This document shows positions 1 to 11,455 of a DNA stretch of 64,000 nucleotides, piece after piece. Each line of letters begins with the position of its first letter. Positions within the stretch are counted from its first letter, which is position 1. The DNA lies in the NCBI RefSeq assembly GCF_019649055.1, contig NW_026570223.1, positions 2,170,001 to 2,234,000 on the forward strand, given 5' to 3'. The notes beneath the pieces are model-generated. The model was not told the origin of the DNA. It saw only the letters and a list, made by a program, of their open reading frames with translations, and did not search any database. The stretch comes from Paramacrobiotus metropolitanus. Lineage: Eukaryota > Tardigrada > Eutardigrada > Parachela > Macrobiotidae. A program made the position numbers and the translations under genes.

Positions 1-455
1 TGTATTTCGTCGAAACGTGATAAGTATATTGCAACAGCGCAAAAACACAGATTTCGTATAGAAACAGGCCATAATTCTTTCCACCTCGAAACCATTCTCT
101 TTGGCTGTGCAGACAATTTTACCATAATCTCCATACCAGGGAACAAAACGGTTCACGTTTACACGTTACATCCGCTGACGAAGCCGTTTTGATGAAGATT
201 ATGGTCAAGCAAGATTTTAATTTGTTTACCCAAATTCTCCGCGTTATTAAGTAGCGATGAGAAAGACATTCCCTGGCGAGGTCGGTTTATTTGCATGAAT
301 AGCGAAACTCGGTTTACTTGTATGAATAGTGTAACCCGTGAATTTTCCATAACTGCACGGGTCTGGTGCGCACAATATTCTGTACTTCTACAGTCGGCAT
401 AAACTAAGTTGTAATCAATAACAGCATAGTGTTTTACACTTCGCTTTACAAGCAC

Positions 456-522
456 CTGTGCACTAATGTTACCACTTGATAAATACCGGCAGCTGTGCAC
501 TAATGTTAGCACTTGCTAAATA
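456..522. repeat. Two-copy 30-bp direct repeat
   Basis: Positions 456-485 and 493-522 carry near-identical 30-base copies that differ at two positions (core ctgtgcactaatgtta), separated by 7 bases. A second weak tandem lies at about 283-336 (two copies of a roughly 27-base unit with core ATGAATAG). The rest of 1-631 holds no exon I can assign. An open frame on the minus strand at 159-512 covers both repeats, but it has no recognisable family and no convincing splice link to the zinc-finger gene upstream of it. Confidence 0.6.
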
Positions 523-631
523 TGGTCTACTCTGCACTATGCTCTACATGACCTTTGTTACTAGTTTCGAAAATTTATTCTGTTACCTGATGTATGATTT
601 ACTAACAATGCTCTAAAAGACTAAAACGTAC

Positions 632-1127
632 CTTAATAAAAGCGGTACATTTGAGCTTTCGTTCTTTTTTCAAAATCCCGTCTCCGGCACATTTAAAATT
701 CCGAAAACAAGAATACATTCTGAAAGAACTTTCGGTTCCTGTTTTTTTCTCTCCATTGGCGTGATTGAACTGACTAGCGGTGACATCTTCAAAATCAGCT
801 TTCCAAGACAAAAATTCGTCGAACGTTTGAAATGCCTTCTCTTTCACGCTGAATTCAGTCCGATTATGAAAAACAGATAAATGTGAAATCAAAGACTCAA
901 GATAATAAAAGGCAAATTGGCAGTCCGGCTCTTGACATTTTCCCGCTACGACGCAAATATAGTATTTTAGTTTTCACAAGTTTATCTCGCAGTCTTATTT
1001 TTAACCCACCAATTGTTGGAACCGCAAATTCTGGATGGTACTTTTTTACGTGACGGTTTAAGTTTGACTTCGTCGAAAAGGATTTATCGCCAACACAGTG
1101 AGCACAGCGCAGATCTGTAGACGACAT
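632..1127 (-). CDS. C2H2 zinc-finger protein, N-terminal part, DNA-transposon (MULE)-like
   Basis: Two exons can be joined: 1127-1010 and 945-632 (intron GTGGGT...GTAG, 64 bases, phases fit). The start is the ATG at 1127. Residues about 8-30 form a C2H2 finger (CAHC ... HVKKYH); a second finger-like unit follows after the junction (KCQEPDC ... HLSVFH). Next comes a segment with FQTFDEFLSWKADFED, followed by SQF, a basic stretch and a short Cys pair. From memory, this order (two fingers, then an F-x-EF-xx-W domain) occurs upstream of MULE-type transposases and in proteins derived from them. The second exon ends on a good donor (AAG|GTACGT) at 632, so the gene should continue leftwards, but I could not find a convincing next exon. 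It could be a domesticated gene or a decayed transposon copy. Confidence 0.45.
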
Positions 1128-2755
1128 ATTTAAGATAAGCCGACAATATTTAACCAAAAAATACCGCTGGCCCAATGGATAACATTGCAAAATGATTTTG
1201 AATTTCTAAAGAGTCGAGCATGTCTCACTATTTAAGACTAGGATAACTCTTTCAGAGATTGCAGTAAGAAAATGTAGGAAATTTGATTACTGAATCTCAT
1301 GGCATCGTTATTTACCCATGCAGTTATCAAGTACCGCATGTGCATTTTTCGTTTTTTTATGATTTTATTGCAGTGTGCTTCGTACGCTCAGAAGCGCTAT
1401 TACAGTTCCGAATTCCAACTTCCAGTGGATTTCGGGAGAGTTAGAGAGTGGATGGATGCGCAAAACGCTGCCACCGAGCAATACGTAAGTCCATAAAATG
1501 AACTGAATTATACGAATATCACACATCCCAACCCCCCAGCAGGATCGGATCAGAGCACAGACTCACGTATAATACGTTTTCTGGTTTCAAAATGTCGAGC
1601 TTACTCGAAAATGTCCCTGAAGCCTTACCATGGCTGCCAAACGTGCACTGCTTCCAGCAGTACGCTTTGTAAACGCTTTCGGTTCGCTCCCTGTAACTAA
1701 CATAGACTTCATAGTACTCATGGACAGAGTTTTTGGCAGAGCGTTAATTTTTGCGCTTATGCGACAGAGCGCAATATGCCCGCTGCACCTTGGCGCATAC
1801 ATATCCTCATCTTTATGATGGACCCGCAGGCCATTTGGCATGGTGAGTGACTTGGGTATAAAGTATTTCCCTGATGTCATCAATTTCCGTTTTTATCCGT
1901 TTCTAATGTGGTTGTTAGGCCGTAGCAGCGCTAGCAGAATTATAAACTTTCAAAAAATTTTCCGGTCCATTAGGTGGTAATTCGTTTTATGTTTTCAAAT
2001 GTTCTTTTTTATTTTAACTTTTATATGATCTTGAGCCCCGTCTCGCAGATTTCAGGCTCTGTGAAACTCGCGAGGAGTCGAAAGCCACATACAGCGGGCC
2101 ATTTGTGAACGAGTGCTGTGTGAACTGTGTGTTTACCATATTTCGTTTGACCACGTCCAAGTTTAACGCGTTGTTTATTTTCTCTGGGAAAATTATAATT
2201 CCTTTGGATTTATTTGTGGGAAACTTCCGAATTTTGACATCTTTTGCATTTGCTAAACTGCATCAGGAATCACCGTTGGCCGTTTGCGCGCACTTTCATT
2301 GCATTCTGCGCGACATCATGAGCAGCGCTGCGCTTTCAGCACTTGCTGTGTGAGCCTTTGATTGACACGGAGCATGAAATTCGATCTTTGTAAAAGGATA
2401 ATCTTTCGTCCTCTGTGAATCGTTCGCGCAATGGTGCCTGGCGCGAAAACGGAAAATTGCAGATTACCGCGGATAATTGGATGACTATTGTTATTAATAG
2501 ACTGCAAAAACTCACAGGAGACATTGTTTCTTGTATTGCAGCACACAAAAGACCCCGCATATCTTTCTTTGTTGATCATTATCGATTTTTCGCATATACC
2601 GACCACCGTGCACGGCCTACATGCTGGAGTGGAAATGACACAACGGATGCATTGCTCCTGCTCCCACCTGCCCGATAATTCATGTGATTCATGTGGATAA
2701 TTGCGAAGATAAAGACGCCAGTAATCCGACCATTCTGCCTGTTAGGCCGACCATC
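1128..2755. other. Upstream region of the palmitoyltransferase gene, no gene assigned
   Basis: Apart from the orphan exon-like segment at 1374-1484, I see no supported gene here. Open frames at 1587-1883 and 2316-2794 on both strands lack family motifs and splice signals. The stretch just left of 2756 should hold the 5' UTR and promoter of the ZDHHC gene, but no clear TATA element stands out. Confidence 0.5.
1374..1484 (+). other. Orphan exon-like segment, weakly like a prolyl-oligopeptidase N-terminus
   Basis: A 37-codon open segment lies between a good acceptor (TTTTATTGCAG) and a good donor (TAC|GTAAGT). It contains VREWMDAQNAATEQY, which recalls the W-V-x-AQN-x-x-T-x-x-Y/F stretch near the N-terminus of S9 prolyl oligopeptidases. 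No neighbouring exon with the expected following sequence was found on either side, so it may be a leftover piece of a decayed copy or a chance open frame. Confidence 0.22.
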
Positions 2756-5700
2756 ATGGCACGAACGCGACGAGCCCGTTGCGAGTTGAGTCAATTGTTG
2801 CCGACATTTGCCGCATGGTTTCTCATTATTACCATTACATCACTGTATCTGGCCTTTCCGTAAGTGTTCAAGTAGGGAGCTCGGATTTCAAGTGGCTACT
2901 TGAGCGAGAGCATTCCTCGGGAGTTTGGGGAATTGATAATCATGGGGATTCGCTTTCCCATCTCCGGAGTGCTTTTCGCTTCCGAGTGCTAGATAACTAG
3001 ATATGCCTTTTTGTTACGCCATTAAACAGAAAACGATGAAAAAAATTTTCAAGCTATTGTCACCTTTTTTGCATAAAGTGCAGTTGAATTCGAAGTGACG
3101 GCGACGATTTATTCGTTATTTTTTTTTCCAGGGCTTATCAGTTGGCGGTACAACACAGTGTTCTGATACCCATTGTCAGCGCGCTACTGCTTCTTATCAT
3201 CATGTCCAATTTAGCTGTGGCGACATTTATGGATCCAGGATTTCTGCCTAGAGGTAAATATATATGTTTTTAAATTGAAGTTTTTTAATTATACAATTTT
3301 CGCGTGGAATTTTGGATAAATTTTTCTTTTTAAAAAGTATAGTTACACCTCGTTTCTACGTATTTTTGTTGTGGCTTAAATCAAAATTGAATATAGACTG
3401 TATATATGTACAGTGTACTGTGTAGTTTTGGCATTGCGTGTGGTTTTGGCTTTTTGTAGGACATTTCAGTACGGTACTTACCGACATTGTCAAATGCGGT
3501 ATATTTGGTTAATTTTGTGTTATATCAAGCATTTTTATTGATTCTCGCATGGAATATGAAACACGCTTCCCTTTTCAAATTCGGGCAATTGATTTTCTGT
3601 CATTTTGATTAGTCGTGAAGTTGATGTATGATCCGGCAGGCGATGGAGTAAAGGGTATTTTGCTGTATAATTAGGTGTCGTTAATGATGTTTGGCACGTT
3701 GTGGCACTTTCGAAGACTTCTCTTATTAAAAGTAATGAATGTAAACCGCATAATTACTCTGTTGTGACCGTTTCTGTCGGCAAAACTTTTCAGCAATCTC
3801 GCTTTTTGAATTTTGTTGAGCAAAATTTTAAAGAGCGTTTTTAGGGTCCAGCTGCGTCGAAATAACGAATTAATGTGGTATGTTTTCTAACGAACTGTGA
3901 TCGGTAGTAAATTAGTACGAATTGAAATTTGGGCAGGCATCTCCAGAATTTTTTTTAAACCAGTATTGGTTTGCGATAAAGTCGCGTTTAATATGCGACA
4001 GTTGGTGTACTTTACCAGCATATTTAAGATTGCCAGTTAGGTCGTGCTATTTTGATCAAATAATCCATTGCTACTGAATGGCCCCAAGAAAATTGAAAAT
4101 TTATGTTCTACTTTTTGTGAAAGTGATCCGCATGTGGTTATGCTCTTGCGCTGCATGCAGCGGCGCGTGTCTGCAACTGTCATTCTGTCAAGCGCGCACT
4201 ATCATCACCATCCGATTATTGTCGTTATTTTCTAAAAGATTTAACCATAAGGCGCTTACACGGCTGTCAGTGAAAGACAGACGTTTCTCACGAGGTGATT
4301 TCCTCTCTATGCCGCTTGCTGTGCAGGGGATTTTGATAAAAGTGGAGCATCTGGTTGTTGATTTAAAAACTAGTTATTTGATAACGCATTATTATGCCGC
4401 CTCCTTTATCTGCCGCCGTCTGATGATACTCGTTTGCACTAACTGTTGATTCTGCCATTGTAGCGGCTCCTGATGAACCTATACCGGAAGAGGCACCAGC
4501 CACCTACCGGATGGTTACCATTAACGATGTGCAGTTGAAGCTGAAATACTGTTCGACTTGCAATTTCTACCGACCTCCTCGTGTATCGCACTGCAGTACA
4601 TGCAACCGCTGTTTGGAAGTTTTTGACCACCACTGTATGTGCGCATGTTTGTTTTGCATTATACAGTAAATAATGCGTAAGGAGGACTCATACTACTAAC
4701 TACTACTAATAATAATAATACCGATTTGCTCATAAAAAAATTTGATCCAGAGTTGTTAAAGCGACTGTTTTTGAAATTAATGCACAAGATTTTAAAATTA
4801 TGCTGATTTTTTTGTTGTGGCGTTTTATTTACGGTTTTACTAAAATTGAAATTTTTATTGGCTTGGTTAAGGAAATTTTTAATGAGCCAGCCAAAGAACG
4901 GAATTAAAAGTTTTTATAACAATTTGTCATGAAACAGTAGAATTAGCAAGTAGGTCGTTACTTCCATTAATTATCCGTTCTCGGTTGGTAAGACTCAGTG
5001 CTGTTTGCCGCAGCCGCGGATGACATGCTAAGAACATGCTGCTCTCGTCCCGATAGCAAATCGTTTGGAAATATCGTTAATCCACAGGAAGATTCATTCC
5101 ACATGAGTAGTTGCTGTAGCGCCTGGGCTTTGGGACCTGTTTTTACGCGCCAGGCCCCAAAGGCCGTTGGCTGATTACATTATGAATAACTGTGCAACAT
5201 ATATTATCTGAACAGGTCCATGGGTGGCCAATTGTGTTGGCCGGCGGAATTACCGCTTCTTCTTCATCTTCCTTAACACCCTGACCATCCACATGGTGAT
5301 CTGTATAAGTTTCTGCCTAATGTACATTCTCACTCATTTGGATGCACTGACAACACCCAATGTGCTCGTATCGTAAGTGATTTACATTTTTCCCTCTGTA
5401 TAGTCCGAGATATATGTATGGCTTTCATTAAGCGGCGCATTTCGATGGCCCATTGAGAAACGATCGATTGAGCCTTGAGAGTAGCTGTTTGCTTTTATGG
5501 ATGTAGGATTGGCATTGCCGTTGTGGTTGGATTGCTGTTGCTTCCGGTGGGTGGCCTTACCTTCTTCCATATCAGTCTAGTCAGCCGCGGCATGACCACA
5601 AATGAACAGGTATGTGCTGTTTTCTAAACTGCCATACTGAACTGTTATGCATTTTCACAGTACAGTAATTAAAGTTTTGGGTTTTGGTGCAGACTGTGCT

Positions 5701-7988
5701 AACCATAAGTAATAGCGGTTAGTTGTGCAGCCCTGGTCCTAAGTTTTGTTTACAAATCTAGTACTTACATACAACATTCTCTCCCTGGCTTCAATTGATA
5801 TGGTTTGAAATTGGTATTGTTTTAAATTTTTTCTGCAGTATTTTTTTCAGGTATTGTTTTTTGCTTAACAAATTCTGCATTTATTGCACTTCGCAGTTGG
5901 CATTTAATTCCATTTATTATAGCCGACATTAAACAGTTTCACGAGATCAGTAATGCTAATTTATTCAGCCAGGAATGTAGAAAACAACAGAGTGTTTGTT
6001 CGTGTACGATGATTTTATGGCCGCACTTAAATTGCTATAACGCAGATCTTGGACAGTCAGCTTCTTGTCTTGGGTAATGAAGTGGTAATCATAGGAAATA
6101 ATTTTTCTGAATTTCCGTACGGCACCTGCCATTTCCAGAAAGGAAATGGTAATTGTTTGGCATAAAAATATTGACAACCTTTAAAGTTATGTGAACGAAG
6201 ACGTTTCGGCTGATTGTCAAATTTCCAACCGGTTTTAGTGTTTCAGGAAAATCCGTAACTTTGTCGTAGGTAGAAGAAAGCATCTGATTTTTTTTTAATA
6301 CTGCTGTTAGGTTAAAACTTATTTTATTTTGTTATTTACGAGTCCACAATCAGTGTTTTTAAGGTTTTAAGGTGCCACAACATCATTGTTAAGTAGCCTG
6401 ACAAATGACTGACAATAAAATATGGACAATTTTATTACGGTGCTTATTGTTTTGTGGAACAGACCGTAAAGTAACCTATAGTTGTACGTGCTACTCGGTA
6501 GGCTGTATTTGGTAGTCTCATGCATTACAATAGTCCATGCTTTATTAAAGTTTTATGATTTTGCAGGTTACAGGAAAATTCCGACACGCGACAAATCCAT
6601 TTGATGATGGTTGTTGGGCCAATTGTTGTCAAGCATTGTGTGGGCCGTTGTATCCCAAGTGCGACTCATTTTGATCCGTTCTCGTGGACGAATCATTCTT
6701 TCTCGGGTTCCAGAGATTTATTTTCTTTTTTGCATAGGTTGCCTGAATCGTTAAATGATTCCCAGTCTCTTCGAGCGTCACTGTTAAATCAGCAGCTAAA
6801 AGGCCAGAATCTTGGTTTATTTTCGCCACAATCTTCGCCTAAACATATGGCCAAATTTGTAAAAACACGAACGAAAGATAGCATTGATGAGGTGAATGCA
6901 CATCCTTAGCATATCCATAAGTTCGGTACCATTACTCGGGATGCCTCCCTTATTCTTTTTTTACGGATTTGCGGTTAGTCAGAGTCTGACTTGAGATAGG
7001 ATTAATAACGATGGTTTGTCTAAATTAATTATGTAAAAAGCGAGTTGTACAGATAGTGTTGCATGGTACATTATATTGATTTTTTAAAACACAGGTTATC
7101 AAAACTTTACTTCGTATTCTAGATTTGCCAGATGTAAATAATCAGTAAATTTTCGTAAATGTAATTGAGTGTCATTACAACAATCTTGAATGATTAAGCT
7201 AAGTAGCTACTAGTTAGGATAAATTTTGTGATTTTCTCCGATATAATTGTAAATACCGCAAATTGAAAGATGGTGACACTTACCAGTTAGGCTGTTAGAA
7301 TTTTTTGCGTGGGTGGAATTGTTAAAGAGGTAATTATCAAGGCCATGTTTCTTTACAGCACAGCAGTTTATCATCCATTGACAGCGGTGAGCCGCCTCCG
7401 CGCGTCATCGTCCGCAATGGCCGTCCCAGTCGTCAGTTGGGCCCGGGTCTGCCTATGACGACTACAACAGCGGTAATGGCATCGCCCATCTACTCACACA
7501 AGAATCTCCGGACGGTCACTCACGATCTCCCCTTTCCCGTGGACCGGCATATATCCGCCCAGCAGAGCGTACCTCTCCTTTCCCAGATGCCTCTCCATTC
7601 CGCTCCGCCGCCCACTATAACGCGGTCCACCATTGCCAGCCCGAAATTCCGTGTTATCCGCCACTCCGGCTCACCGGAATACGATAATGTCGCCAGTGCA
7701 CGCGGCGATACCGCAGCGGAAAAGGCTAATCGAGACGCGGATGTTGTGGTATCCTTTAAGCACGTCAATGTGAAACGGAATAACAATCCACTGCCGAGTG
7801 ATATGGCAGCAGCCGATACGCAGCAACATCAACCGGAGGAAGTGCATATTACCATGGAGACGCCGGGATATGAGCTGGCGCCCCGGCGCAAAGTGGAAAA
7901 TGCACCCTCACACGTGACACCGGCTTCCGGTGCGACTTCTTATGGAAATCAGCTGAAGAAGACTATTGAAATGCGTAGGAATTTTTAG
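2756..7988 (+). CDS. ZDHHC8: Palmitoyltransferase ZDHHC5/8-type (DHHC protein S-acyltransferase)
   Basis: Seven exons join in phase: 2756-2859, 3132-3253, 4464-4634, 5216-5372, 5507-5609, 6567-6658, 7364-7988 (457 aa). The enzyme attaches palmitate to cysteines of client proteins in Golgi or plasma membrane. Membrane segments lie near residues 18-34 and 44-60, then the Cys-rich domain ([20 protein letters not shown]) and the catalytic D130-H-H-C133, whose Cys codon is split by intron 3. Two more membrane segments follow (about 150-205), then TTNEQVTGKFR and NPF. MATFMDPG, TTNEQVTGKFR and the long polar tail (about 250-457) match ZDHHC5/8 and not the ZDHHC9/14/18 branch. The tail is shorter than in vertebrate ZDHHC5/8 and rich in Pro/Thr/Ser. 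The ATG at 2756 is the first in frame that leaves a full TM1. It is convergent with DCTN5. Confidence 0.93.
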
Positions 7989-8610
7989 TTATGTGAGTTT
8001 GTTTTTTGTTCTTTTTGGATTTTTTATGGGGTTTGAATTGGTCTGTGATGGGAGTGCCAAGCTGCTGGGGACTGTCAGGGATTTTAGCTAGTTGTTATTG
8101 CAGCTTTTTAAGGTTTGTATTTTTCCATGTGTCAGGTGGTTGACATTCCGGTCCAAATTGTTTTTTGTAGTCTAATGTAGATGCTGTTTCTTGTTCTTTG
8201 CTCGTTTCTATAGAACTGTTTAGATTAGATTGAATGTAGATGATGTGTCATGTTCTGGTCAAGACGACCCGGTTTGGAAATCTGAAGAAATGTGAGGAAT
8301 TCAACTTGAAAAGTGAACGTGACAAGCAAAGCAAGGGTTGCGAGTAAAATTTTTTCAAGAAATACGAATACAAAAGCGATTATAGGTCGCAAACAGCGCA
8401 ATTTTAATTTTTTTAACCGCCGAAAAGCGCATTTGGCTTTTTTTTAGCTTCTTTTAGAAATGTACAGTCGATACATTTCCAAATCCCACAAGGCACAAGT
8501 ATAAACCAAAAAAAATAAAAACAAAAAATCTAATCTTCTAAAAAACCACAAGCGGGGATATGTACATTTTGTATTCAACGCTAAAAATAAAAAATTCCGC
8601 AAATACGCCA
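7989..8610. other. Shared 3' flank of two convergent genes
   Basis: This 622-base stretch separates the stop of ZDHHC (+) from the stop of DCTN5 (-). Two AATAAA signals for the plus gene lie at 8514-8519 and 8586-8591, so its 3' UTR probably runs almost to the DCTN5 stop. No other coding signal is visible. Confidence 0.5.
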
Positions 8611-10169
8611 TTAAGAGCGGGTTCCAGAAACAAATTTGGCATAATTCGTCGTCATAAATTCCTCCATGAGATCAGCGGTGCAGTCCGGTAGCTCGCCAAC
8701 TTCCTTACCTAAATACATTACCAAATTATAAGCTTGGGACGCTACTCTAGGAGTATTATATCATGCACAAAACCTACCAATATTGCCCGCGAAAATCGTA
8801 AAAGGCGGTATTATTGTATCAGGAGCGACGAATGTATTGTCAGCTATGGAAATACAATCTCGCAGCACGCATCCTCGGCTCTGTAAAGCAGTTAAAGTAA
8901 GGAACTGAAAAAACTATTTGTAAATCGATGTTCTGCAAACAACGAAACATCTGCCGTTAATTTAAACATCGACGTTGTTCCAGCATTGCGCCTGGAACAG
9001 CAGTACTGAAATACGAGCCGTACATCAGCCGCAAAAAAAATGCAGCACAATTCTGCAACTGGCGATACCATGGATAGCAACCAAAACATCGGCAACAGGA
9101 AAAATCACAACTTTTAACTGGCACACGTACCACAACACAGTTGTGTCCAATATAAACATGACTCCCTATGGAAGCGGCTTGCACTACACTTTTCTCGCCG
9201 ATATATACAAAATCCCCAATATTCAAACTTGAATACATAAAACTTATGGGAACAGCTGCAGCCGACTGTGGAGTGCTCTGTCTGAAAACAAAACAGAATT
9301 TTTTAGTCAAGCCTGAATTTTCAAAACTTTTATACGATCTCACATGCTATGCGCCTACACAAGGATGAAGGACGCAATAGCTCGCACTAAATTTATTTCT
9401 TTGAAACACACAATTACAAGGCTCCGTCCATGTTCAGTGTTTTCATACTTCTTCTTTTTCACGTTACTCCATATAATATCTCTCGACAGCAACAAAATAA
9501 CGACAAACCAATGAGACTATTAACATGCTGCGACATAATTATTTTTTTGCTTGATAACTTACACTCGCGCCAATGGTTTGTATGACGGTTTCAGGATAGC
9601 GCCATGCGATAAAACAAAATATCGTCCAATTTTTACGGTGGATAAATCAGCGCGGATAACCGAGTCGTGCTCCAGAATTGACTGCACCAATTAAAAAACG
9701 ATTAGCACACCAGTAACATGACTGTTTCCTGCAACACGCATTAAATTTTTCCATTTTGTGCTACTTTACAATGTTAGTAGAACGCTAGCGGCTATATACT
9801 GACAATGTGAGTAAGTAACAATTAATTATTTAACCATTTACCGTGAAACTTGCAATCTTCGAACGATAAACCCGTACCTTGCCACTTAAAAGAATCTGCT
9901 GGCTTCCACATAAGATGGTCTTTTTCGACACCTTGTTCCCGGTGTTCTGCAACGATAATGCTTTAGCCAAAACGATATTTGCTGATTTCTTATCCATTCA
10001 TATTTACCGACAATAGTAATACTGGTTTGAATAAGAATTAACTGTTTCAGCGCTATGGCACAAAAAATACGTATTTCAAATCTCGAGAATCAAAATTTAA
10101 GTCACCGTTACGGTTTACCGTTTCCACATAATCTCGGGGATTATATAAGCGTTCCGGAGGCTCCAACAT
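8611..10169 (-). CDS. DCTN5: Dynactin subunit 5 (p25)
   Basis: Six exons join in phase on the minus strand: 10169-10119, 9946-9878, 9681-9563, 9281-9131, 8880-8778, 8708-8611 (196 aa). DCTN5 is a left-handed beta-helix protein that pairs with p27 at the pointed end of dynactin, where it helps dynein select endosomal cargo. Visible matches to the family are the start (MLEPPERLYN), GNKVSKKTILCGSQ, the hexapeptide-repeat core (NIGDFVYIGEKSVVQAASIG, then HVYIGHNCVV), RGCVLRDC and the C-terminal GELPDCT. Length fits vertebrate DCTN5 (about 182 aa); the surplus lies mainly in a Ser/Ala/Pro-rich loop around residues 80-95, produced by the acceptor at 9282. The first exon codes for only 17 residues but is confirmed by alignment to the conserved N-terminus. 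Confidence 0.93.
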
Positions 10170-11455
10170 TCTCCTGCAACTGAGCAAAACGCTCAAAACT
10201 GAAGGGAAATATTAGGCAATGTCTATTCCACAAAAAGATCCACAAAAACAATCAGTTCGCCCAGTTCGGGAGATACATAAGCATGGGAGATACATAAGCA
10301 TGGGGATAAGCATGGGGTATTTTTCGCAGTACTTGCAGTAAGTAGCTGAACAGCAAATTATACTGCGATCGCTGACTGGGAGATGAGGATCGTCACCATC
10401 ATCAGATTCATGCAGTAATTTCTGATAAGAAGAACCAATAAAACATATTTTCCTTCATATCAATCATATGCGACCTAAAATCGTAGAAGTCAAAACTAAT
10501 TTATTTCTTACAAATGTAAAAAACGATTAAATAAGTAAAAAGATCCAAAACATTCCGATGAATCCAAAAAGTAAAGCAGTCCTGAGTCGCTGAGGCATCC
10601 ATAGAATTTTAATTGCTGACAAATACAGGGTTTTGTTTTGAGTTTACGCTCCGCCTACCCTAACAGCGGCTGCATCGACTGCATCCGGATTTAGTTTCTG
10701 TGAGAAGCTCAAGCCTTAAACCAGCACTGTTACACAGCGCAGATTTACGTAGTCCGGTATAGCGGCTCCGGTTTTTTGCTTTAGCTTTTGTTTCACAAAG
10801 TCTTATGACCATTCATCCGCTCTCAACAATTCTGATTCTGCAAACATTCGTTTTATCCTTTTTAATAGGTTGGCATCCTATAGAAATCTATAGATAATTC
10901 AGAGTACGTATTTTGGAAAGAGGCAACTGTTCTAACCAGGTTCATTTATTGCCCAGAAATTCGCTTTTGGCGGTATCTGCATAGACTGCATTGTACCAAG
11001 ATACTATTTGGCTGCATTGGTTCGTTAGCTCAGCTGATTCTGTCGAGGACACAAGGTAATAAGCCGAAGATCGTAGATTTGGGAAAGTGACGAAAGTCGC
11101 AAGTTCGGGTGATTGAAAGTTCCTTGGAGTCTTCGTCCCCAGTGCCCCGCTCACTGTTTTGATCTTTCAGCTTTTGGCGTAACTAGTGGTTCTCGCTAGT
11201 TTCCGATATCTGTAGCGTGTATGTATTATTTCGTGTTTGTAAACATACTTACAGTGTATGGCGCCTGTTGTCCAGAAAGTGTGAGGTTGGCTGAGAAGGT
11301 TTTGACTGCTGCCTAGTTCTAATTACTTATACGGATACCTGCATCGTGCATGCTGGTTGCTGCAGCACCTCTTCATGTTTAACAGGACGGCCTCGTACGC
11401 CTGATCAGAACATTTTTGCTGTGTAGATCTGACATAACCTCACGCCTACATTGCC
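10170..11455. other. Divergent intergenic region between DCTN5 and EHMT
   Basis: About 1.3 kb between two genes transcribed away from each other, so it should hold both promoters. A short tandem repeat of a 17-base unit (gggagatacataagcat) lies at 10268-10301 with a truncated third copy to about 10318. No RNA gene or open frame with family features was seen. Confidence 0.5.

Noticed and set aside
2105-2794. Several 60-100 codon open frames left of the ZDHHC gene
   Set aside because: They overlap on both strands with no recognised domains; most likely chance frames in 5' flanking DNA.
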